Source: Collinsella sp. (GTDB lineage Bacteria > Actinomycetota > Coriobacteriia > Coriobacteriales > Coriobacteriaceae). From it: 64,000 nt of DNA. Of this stretch, positions 58,801-64,000 are shown in pieces; the first letter of the stretch is position 1; the number at the start of each line of letters is the position of its first letter. Location: the NCBI GenBank assembly GCA_019419545.1, contig DXZT01000054.1, positions 1-64,000 of the forward strand, given 5' to 3'. The notes beneath the pieces were generated by a model. That model did no database searches. It was not told the DNA's origin and worked only from the letters and a program-made list of their open reading frames with translations. A program made the position numbers and the translations under genes.

Positions 58801-61800
58801 CCTTACCGTCGCTGGCGGCAGGGGCGCGGCGAGCCTTACGCGCGTTGCCGCCCTCGTCCTTGCCGTCCTCGTCCTCCTCGGCAAGCGCATCGGCGACCAT
58901 CTGGTCAATCGCGTCGTTAAAGGCCTCATCGACATCATTAAACGAGTTATCCATCATATACTCGTGCCACTGCTGCACGGCATTCGAGAACTCCTGCTGG
59001 CGCTCCTCGGCCGCGGCGGAATGCTTTTTGGCCGAAGCGTTGGCATCAAAACTCAGCATGGTCATAAGCTGAGCATTGGAGATGCGGTAGGTCTGCGGCA
59101 TAAAGATCTGCTCAAAGTTTCCGCAGTTCACATAGGTCGAGTCATTCGCCTTGTTAAACTCGTCGAGCAGTTTAAGGTAGCCCTCGTCCACATACTCCGC
59201 CACATAGCGCACACGGGTGCCCTCGCGCGACTTTTGAGTCAGAGGAATCGTCACCGTCTTGCCATCCACGCAGTCCACGTACAGGTCGAGCGTGTCGGCA
59301 GCCTCTTCGTTTCCCACCTCGAGCGTGATATCGAACGTCCAGTAGGCGTTCTTCTTTTGCGGCAGATGATGGAAGGTCCACAGGCTCTTGCCGGTGTCCT
59401 TGCCGTCCTTGACCAGGCTTTGCGTACCGCCACGATACGTCACATCAAAGTTCCAGACCGAAGCGGCCGGAACATAGCGCACATAATTGCGAGCCGTCAC
59501 CTCTGCGGCAGCGGCGGCGACGTCGGTCGAGCCCACGCGCGCCTCGAGCGTCACGCGCTCGGCGGCAAGCGTATCCTGCGGCAGGTCGTATTCAATCTTG
59601 GCACGGCCGAGTTTATTGGTCTTGCCAGTGTACTTTGCGGCCGAGGCGCCCGTGCCCACGGTAAGCTGCACGCTTTTGCCGGGCGCTGCGTATACGTAGA
59701 CCACATTGCTCAATAGACTATGGACATTGGTGCTGTCGACCTCGATGCGCGATCCGCTAACCTCGAGTGTGGTGCTTCCCAGCGGCAATGTCACCTCGCC
59801 CAGCGTAATGAACGGCGAGATGGCATAGGTGCCCGCGGCCTTAGGCTTAAAGCGCACAAACACATCGGCGCCCTTGCCCTTCTTCATATCGAAAACGAGG
59901 TTGTCGCCCTCCCAAGTTGTGTCAGCCCACATGGCATCGGAGCTGGCGCCGGCTTCGCGAGCGCCTGCGGACACATCCTCGACGGCATCCTTGGCCAGCG
60001 GAATCTCAATCTTGGCAGCCTGGCTGTCCTTGAGCTCGTAATGAATGCGCAACTCGGTCTCCACGCCAACGACCGCGGACGAATCAGCGATAACCGAGCC
60101 CGCCGTCAGCCCGCGCTCGACACGATACGTCTCCACGTCAAACGCGGGAACGTCGAGCGTCACGTCGAGCTGTTTGCCGTCCTCAATCTTCACCTGCTTT
60201 TGCGCGATATGCTTACCCACGGTCAGCCCTAGGCGGCTAAACGTGGAATAGCTCGTCGCCTGGATGTCGTAGCTCGTCTTGTTAAAGGCGACGATGGTGT
60301 ACGAACCGGCCTTAAGGCGCGGCGTCTCGGCCTTCATGATGGGCGTGGTGCCATCGTCTTCGTAACCCATCAGATAGGTGACACCGTCGGCAACTAGCTT
60401 GCCGTCGGACGTACGGAACACCAGCACGCGGTTGGCGCCCTGGTAGTCGCCCTTGGTCGTGACCGTCGCCGTACCCCAGGGCTTCAAGTCGATATCGACC
60501 TTGCCGGCCGAAGGTTTCACCGTCGCCGTCGCCCCACCCAGTCTGAGACTGTCTTTGGGCTCGAGCGTTATCTCCAGATCCTGGTCCGCGTCGGCAATGG
60601 CCTGCGACACCACGAGCGCTGTGCCCTGGATACGGTAGTCGTTTTCCTTGTCACCCTTGGCGGGCTTAAGCGTCTTGCCGCCGCTCTTCACTATCAGATC
60701 GATGTTATCGAGACTATCGAGCTCAATGCGTTCGGTCTTATCCTGGCCTGCGACCGGTTCGAGATAGGCCACATTGAGTTCAATCGCGCGCGAAGTCGGA
60801 ATCTTGGTAAAGTCCTCCGCCTTAATCTCTCCGATATTCCATGTGCCCGTCATCTGGTCGCCCGGGCGCGCCAGCACCATGTCATAGTAACCGCTGAGCG
60901 AAATGCGCAGGGTGGCTGCTGCCTTGGAGAGAGCGTCCGCTGTAAAGCTGCCGTCATCGCCAACCGCCAGCGGCGTGGACTGCCCCGCCTGCACGAGTGT
61001 AGCCGTCGCGCTCTGGGGAAGTTTGCCCGTCACCTGGGCCGCCTCGCCCATCCACTCAAACGTGTAGGCAGGCTTCGAGGAATCGACGGAGTCCTTGCGA
61101 TCGGCCACGGCATCGGCAAGCTTTTTGACCATCGAGGGGTTGCCAGCCGAATCGGTCGCATAGGCATAGATGGTCTGGCCTTCACTAAAGGGAATCGCAT
61201 ACGTTACGTCATCGATTGTCACGCGCTCATTATAGTCGCCCGGATAGCCCGCCTCACCAAACTGAAGATCGGGATTCATCACGCGCAGGGCAACGGCATT
61301 ATGGTTCGTCTCGTTTCCGTATCTCGTGTTCTCAAAAGCTCCCCATTCTATCATTTCCACGCTTTTGGGTAGCACAATCTCTTTGCCGGCAATCGCAGGA
61401 TCAAGAGAGGCGAACGCGAGCGCCCCGATAGATTTGACACCATCGCCAATCGTCACCGACGACACAAAGGAGCACCCACAAAATGCATAGTGCCCGATCC
61501 GCTCCACCGTGCCCGGCACATTGATCTGCGTAAAGGTGAGTACCGTTGTATCCGAGACATAGAACTGCGGCACGCCGCAATTGGCGAAGGCACGATAGTC
61601 GATAGTCTTAACCGAAGGTGGCAGCGTTGCCACCACATTGTCGTCAAGCTGTTCGCAGCCCTCAAAGGCCTGCTCGGGAATCGTGGTAAAGGCCGCGTTA
61701 TTGGGCCAGGTCACCGTCTGAAGCGTCTTGCTTCCGGTAAACGCATTCCAGCCCAACTCCTCAACCGAATCGGGCAGTGCGATTTCCTTGATGCTGCTGC

Positions 61801-62488
61801 CTCCCAGGCCGCCAACGGTGCGGACGTGCGAATCGGGGGCGAAGGTGACCGATGTGAGAGTGGGCTTTCCCATGCCCCTAAGGCTTACGACATGCTTGCC
61901 GTCGATGGTCGAGGGCACCTCCAACGTGGTAATGCCCGCGTCGCCATACTCGATAGAAATTTCGTTGGTGAGGCTATCAATCGAGAAGTAGTACTGCGCG
62001 GGGGTCTGCTCGCCGGCCACGTAGCCATCGTCGTATTCGTCCTTTACGCCCGTGGCGCCCTTCGAGGTTGCCCAGAGTTCAAGCTCCTCGTTCCAGGTTG
62101 CCTCGGTGTCGGCGGTTTCCTCTTGCTCCTGCTGTTCGGCGAGTTCCTTGCCCTCGACAAGATCGGTGGCAAGCGTACCCGCAGGTGTGCTCTCGGTCTG
62201 TCCGGCGCCCGTCAGGCCCGCCGCCGATGCAATCTCGGAGGCCGGGGGCGTAGGGGTGTCACCGGCCTCGAGCGCTGTGGGGTCGGCAGCGTTGGCGGCA
62301 TCGGCATCGGGCGCGGCGTCGGCGGGGTCGGCGGCGTCTACTTGGTCGACATCCGTCTGCACAAAGGTGCTATCGGTGGTGAGCACCTCAGCAAACGCGC
62401 CCACAGGCAACGAGCCCGTCACCATAGTGAGGGTCACCGCGGCAATGGTCAGGCGGCGGCAAAGCGCTCGAACAGTAGTCCACCTCAT
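55895..62488 (-). CDS. Large LAXTG-anchored surface protein with BspA-type leucine-rich repeats
   Basis: The protein has 2197 residues. A signal peptide (about 1-33, ending VGAFA) and an Ala/Asp-rich region precede BspA-like LRR_5 repeats (about 195-415, for example LPDSVEELGWNAFTGSKTLQTVTW). Several beta domains follow. A mostly helical stretch (about 1140-1670) has hydrophobic glycine-rich helices such as VGSIMTIAGVLTAGSAGTVVGAAY. A carboxypeptidase-like Ig domain (about 1690-1785), an Ig-like domain and a chitobiase-C-like segment (TTIWYTTNDTCPC) come next. A Pro/Glu wall spacer and LASTGD with a hydrophobic helix and KRRKR end it. LAXTG is the motif of class E sortases. The ATG at 62488 follows AGGAAAGGA. 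Adhesion is inferred. Confidence 0.88.
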   Translation of the reverse strand: MRWTTVRALCRRLTIAAVTLTMVTGSLPVGAFAEVLTTDSTFVQTDVDQVDAADPADAAPDADAANAADPTALEAGDTPTPPASEIASAAGLTGAGQTESTPAGTLATDLVEGKELAEQQEQEETADTEATWNEELELWATSKGATGVKDEYDDGYVAGEQTPAQYYFSIDSLTNEISIEYGDAGITTLEVPSTIDGKHVVSLRGMGKPTLTSVTFAPDSHVRTVGGLGGSSIKEIALPDSVEELGWNAFTGSKTLQTVTWPNNAAFTTIPEQAFEGCEQLDDNVVATLPPSVKTIDYRAFANCGVPQFYVSDTTVLTFTQINVPGTVERIGHYAFCGCSFVSSVTIGDGVKSIGALAFASLDPAIAGKEIVLPKSVEMIEWGAFENTRYGNETNHNAVALRVMNPDLQFGEAGYPGDYNERVTIDDVTYAIPFSEGQTIYAYATDSAGNPSMVKKLADAVADRKDSVDSSKPAYTFEWMGEAAQVTGKLPQSATATLVQAGQSTPLAVGDDGSFTADALSKAAATLRISLSGYYDMVLARPGDQMTGTWNIGEIKAEDFTKIPTSRAIELNVAYLEPVAGQDKTERIELDSLDNIDLIVKSGGKTLKPAKGDKENDYRIQGTALVVSQAIADADQDLEITLEPKDSLRLGGATATVKPSAGKVDIDLKPWGTATVTTKGDYQGANRVLVFRTSDGKLVADGVTYLMGYEDDGTTPIMKAETPRLKAGSYTIVAFNKTSYDIQATSYSTFSRLGLTVGKHIAQKQVKIEDGKQLDVTLDVPAFDVETYRVERGLTAGSVIADSSAVVGVETELRIHYELKDSQAAKIEIPLAKDAVEDVSAGAREAGASSDAMWADTTWEGDNLVFDMKKGKGADVFVRFKPKAAGTYAISPFITLGEVTLPLGSTTLEVSGSRIEVDSTNVHSLLSNVVYVYAAPGKSVQLTVGTGASAAKYTGKTNKLGRAKIEYDLPQDTLAAERVTLEARVGSTDVAAAAAEVTARNYVRYVPAASVWNFDVTYRGGTQSLVKDGKDTGKSLWTFHHLPQKKNAYWTFDITLEVGNEEAADTLDLYVDCVDGKTVTIPLTQKSREGTRVRYVAEYVDEGYLKLLDEFNKANDSTYVNCGNFEQIFMPQTYRISNAQLMTMLSFDANASAKKHSAAAEERQQEFSNAVQQWHEYMMDNSFNDVDEAFNDAIDQMVADALAEEDEDGKDEGGNARKARRAPAASDGKGDDAGNDEAAQFAAELKAAVGGSSALLTKQGDSYGVNVDKMIFEDAYGTGEDWYQELASAQGASAADAAAIKELVDHASRAEFIAQQAEDLVGQSMGIGQLNQYGSWNDATAAALNKCAGIKASEYNGQSTSGFNDLGQALGSSLSYKAADDDTVKGFKVAAPDGDETAYIESEFIENSNNNKNQALLFNSIAMQCDILDNLYDNWNVVHSLNNSTIRGWLMAWKRNGDVSAHMKLIRTIRSLKSYKIECEMFGQVFKTDAWKAAGQAFPAATQGIGIFTGIYGVNDASKNWENVNVRMQKVKGEREGYELQHTRLLAKPEKTEDDWKCIYALRDAMEKARAFEDLLYRQLCHDSTDVAVGSIMTIAGVLTAGSAGTVVGAAYDAASTSVGSERAIKLTNAECAYDVACEQVERACQNRITVNWGELTDAEVYKANKDGLISDEKMQSIFEARYRNVAAKAAPDPAGVVYEGLLSNTVEGATVELWSADDAAGTNAVRWDAEEYEQDNPLATGADGAYNWNTPTGWYQVRVTKDGYEEARSAWLRVPPIQTEVNIGLVSTAAPEVASAHAYTDCVEVEFTQYMDASDDALVALCAQGLGDVTYTWLDKQDDPNGKPLSRVLRIRYADAREAGSTVSFELDGARNYAGKAMARWASGELVVGVRADKLKLNVEQAVTMLEGGDFELVAHVTDKAGKPFAGAKASVGLESTAICSVDAAQAVTGEDGAATFVLHGALPGLTTLTAAVDGTALSKQVDVRVSAEAVRPVRPVATIGATTFGAWSPKENYITVPKGTKLELSAEDGTTIWYTTNDTCPCRDEGRVKYTEPIALDSNMYVRIAAQRPGMSYSEYSERLNITITVTDEATPDPEPEPGPKPEPKPEPKPTPGGGEQGGGADGSGGTGAPAGGSTSTTTTVTTDKSKGKGENGKKSGGTELASTGDSTAMTVAALGIAGATVAAAGIAATKRRKR

Positions 62489-62548
62489 GGTCGTTCCTTT
62501 CCTGCGAACCAAAAGTCATCCAGCGTAATCGTTGTCCAAAAACAAAGC

Positions 62549-62582
62549 GAACGGTAGGTTCATATAAACGAACCTACCGTTC
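62549..62582 (-). terminator. Perfect 13-bp palindrome with T-tract upstream of the surface protein
   Basis: GAACGGTAGGTTC pairs with GAACCTACCGTTC. The minus strand continues GCTTTGTTTTTGG. It could terminate transcription from the upstream gene or attenuate the surface-protein leader, about 60 bases before its ATG. Confidence 0.65.
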
Positions 62583-62651
62583 TACCTGCGCAAACCGCCA
62601 CAAAGGGGACAGGCACCTTTGCGGTGGTCCTGGACTCGGCCGGCCAGTTTG

Positions 62652-62787
62652 TCTCAATCTGTAACAGTTAGAGGCCAAATTCCTCGCTACGTGTTACAGA
62701 TCGAGACGTTAGGTTGGCAGCCGAACAGTTCATCTCAATCTGTAACACCTGAAGCCCAAATATCTGGCTTGGTGTTACAGATTGAGA
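62652..62787. repeat. Pair of 55-bp palindromes at 81-bp period (locus 3)
   Basis: The units are 62652-62706 and 62733-62787. The first is identical to the unit at 55722-55776, and the second has a different centre. The 26-bp spacer differs from locus 2 at three positions. TTTTG and a CCGAGGATAGGC tail follow, as at locus 2. The interval 62489-62824 holds no gene. Confidence 0.8.
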
Positions 62788-62824
62788 TTTTGTAAAAGCC
62801 GAGGATAGGCGCCGCCACCAAAAC

Positions 62825-64000
62825 CTAACGCTTGCGGCGCTTGGTCGCGGCGATGCCGGCGGCGGCTACGGTTGCGCCGGCGATACCTAGGGCGGCGACC
62901 GTCATCGCGGTGGTATCCCCCGTGGTAGCCAGGACAGCATCGCCCTTCTTGGCCTGCGTGGTTTTCTCAACCGTCTTGATCGTGGCGGTTGTCGTGGCCG
63001 GCTTGGCCGCGGGCTTCACCTCGGGCTTGGCCGCGGGCTTCACCTCGGGCTTGGCCGCGGGCTTCACCCCAGGCTGCGGCGTCGGCTTGGGATCCGGCGT
63101 AGGCTGCGGATCGGGAGCGGGCGTGGCTTCGGGCGTAAAGGTCAGATCGGTGTTGAGCCACAGGGTGTAGATCCAGCCGCTGTCCTCATCGGATACGCTA
63201 TCCGCGACCTGGTAGCCGCACTCCTGGCCGTTGATCACCAGCTTGGTGTCGGGCGTAAAGTAGAAGCCGCGCGCGGACTTGAGGTAGATACCGTAGCGAT
63301 AGGTCACGCCGGGCTTAAAGACATCGATGTGATTCGTGATGTTCTGATCCCAGAACTTCTGAGAGTTCACTTCGCTGCCATCGCTGCCCGTCCAGAACTC
63401 ACACTGAGGAAGGGAGTTGGAACCCGTCGGAACATTCGCCGTAAAGACCGACTTATCGCCCGCCTTGAAGGTGGTCGTGGCGCCGTTGATCTCGATAACG
63501 TCGATGGCCCGCCATTCGTCGATCGGCTGCTCGCACAGCATATTGTCAGCGTTTGGCGCGAAGACGCCGTTGACGGTCTTGATGTGGTGCACCCAATGGC
63601 CGTTGACGTTCATTTCGCAGCCATCAGACACGGTATTGTCGCCCTTGAGCCTCAGCTCAACGGAGTACATGTAGAACTTGCCCTCCTCGAAGTGGTCAAT
63701 CTTCTTCATGCCCGGCGTGTACTTTGCGGGGTCGGAATACCAGAAGGCAACGGGCTTGAGCTCCGCAGGGTCGCTGCCGTCCATCTCTTCCCAGCACTCA
63801 TAGGCGATCTCATACTTATCGGCATCGGCGGCAGGAATCGTCGCGGTCGCACGCGGCGCCTCGCCGGGCGCGTAGTCGATTTTCACATCGTTGACGTTTA
63901 GATTCTCAAGAGCTTCGTTTTCCGACGAAGCAGGCATCGTAATTGTTTTAATAGCAGGGACATACAGGAATTCTCCGCTTAGACTCGACTTTACGGTTTC
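62825..64000 (-). CDS. LATTG-anchored surface protein, 5' end beyond the window
   Basis: The frame is open to the window edge, and no start is visible; at least 391 residues are seen. Two related beta domains of about 110 residues are present, one ending in HWVHHIKTVNG, the next with IDVIEINGATTTFKAGDKSV and KLVINGQECGY. A Pro/Lys wall spacer with repeated KPAAKPEV follows, then LATTGDTTAM, a hydrophobic helix and KRRKR. The last 30 residues are nearly identical to those of the neighbouring 2197-residue protein. A class E sortase substrate is inferred. Confidence 0.8.
   Translation of the reverse strand, partial: ETVKSSLSGEFLYVPAIKTITMPASSENEALENLNVNDVKIDYAPGEAPRATATIPAADADKYEIAYECWEEMDGSDPAELKPVAFWYSDPAKYTPGMKKIDHFEEGKFYMYSVELRLKGDNTVSDGCEMNVNGHWVHHIKTVNGVFAPNADNMLCEQPIDEWRAIDVIEINGATTTFKAGDKSVFTANVPTGSNSLPQCEFWTGSDGSEVNSQKFWDQNITNHIDVFKPGVTYRYGIYLKSARGFYFTPDTKLVINGQECGYQVADSVSDEDSGWIYTLWLNTDLTFTPEATPAPDPQPTPDPKPTPQPGVKPAAKPEVKPAAKPEVKPAAKPATTTATIKTVEKTTQAKKGDAVLATTGDTTAMTVAALGIAGATVAAAGIAATKRRKR

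Noticed and set aside
38728..62787. CRISPR array
   Set aside because: Units are palindromes with variable centres. Spacers are 25-26 bp and some are shared between loci, only 2-3 units occur per locus and no cas genes are present.

Overview
The window looks like chromosomal DNA of a gut Coriobacteriia bacterium, most probably Collinsella or a close relative. The basis is high G+C with extreme codon bias, an NRMT-type SLC11 gene next to an MgtE-like gene, an Ech-type energy-converting hydrogenase, NfnAB, ECF transporters, a leaderless start and very large sortase-anchored surface proteins. No 16S rRNA is present, so the genus is inference. Most functional calls rest on motifs I can read, not on a database search.

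Layout. 1-372: an inverted-repeat (MITE-like) element and a terminator. 373-3488: NRAMP-related transporter and MgtE-like CBS membrane protein. 3817-9602: leftward genes for an envelope polysaccharide-deacetylase-like protein, a PRC-barrel protein, a YtxH-like protein, a CphA-N-like protein, a CorC/HlyC-type CBS protein and haemolysin III. 9789-10754: an alpha/beta hydrolase behind a promoter with twin operators. 11006-21142: a DUF362 ferredoxin protein, a MacB-like ABC system, an ABC-2 exporter and a divergent NarL-type two-component system. 21750-29165: a 2471-residue LPTTG adhesin with a VWA domain and 13 isopeptide-type repeats, flanked in mirror order by two families of palindromic elements. 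29885-35541: an Ech hydrogenase operon in which the antiporter-like and NuoH-like subunits are fused. 35722-39999: an orphan transposase-like HTH protein, an Old Yellow Enzyme-family flavoprotein, initiator tRNA and coaX. 40105-45804: a DUF4143-type AAA ATPase surrounded by 43-bp palindromes, a degenerate biotin ligase, a FolP-FolK fusion, a sirtuin and exonuclease III. 45967-49215: an ECF transporter (S, fused A-A', T). 49415-55492: glmU, prs, pth and nfnAB. 55895-64000: two LAXTG-anchored surface proteins, the second cut by the window end.

How the parts fit. The Ech hydrogenase couples ferredoxin oxidation to H2 release and ion pumping. NfnAB moves electrons between NADH, ferredoxin and NADPH, so both loci serve fermentative ferredoxin economy. 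The ABC-2 exporter and adjacent kinase/regulator look like an envelope-stress or antimicrobial-sensing pair. glmU, the deacetylase-like protein and the anchored proteins belong to the cell envelope.

The most unusual content is in the repeats. Seven 55-bp palindromes (15-bp arms, 25-bp variable centre) lie at about 81-bp period in three intergenic regions. The big adhesin has matched 152-bp and 164-bp palindromic elements on both sides. A 189-bp palindrome-ended segment sits in frame inside the ECF ATPase. These repeats, the hydrogenase fusion and the AAA ATPase/palindrome unit are the best candidates for undescribed biology.
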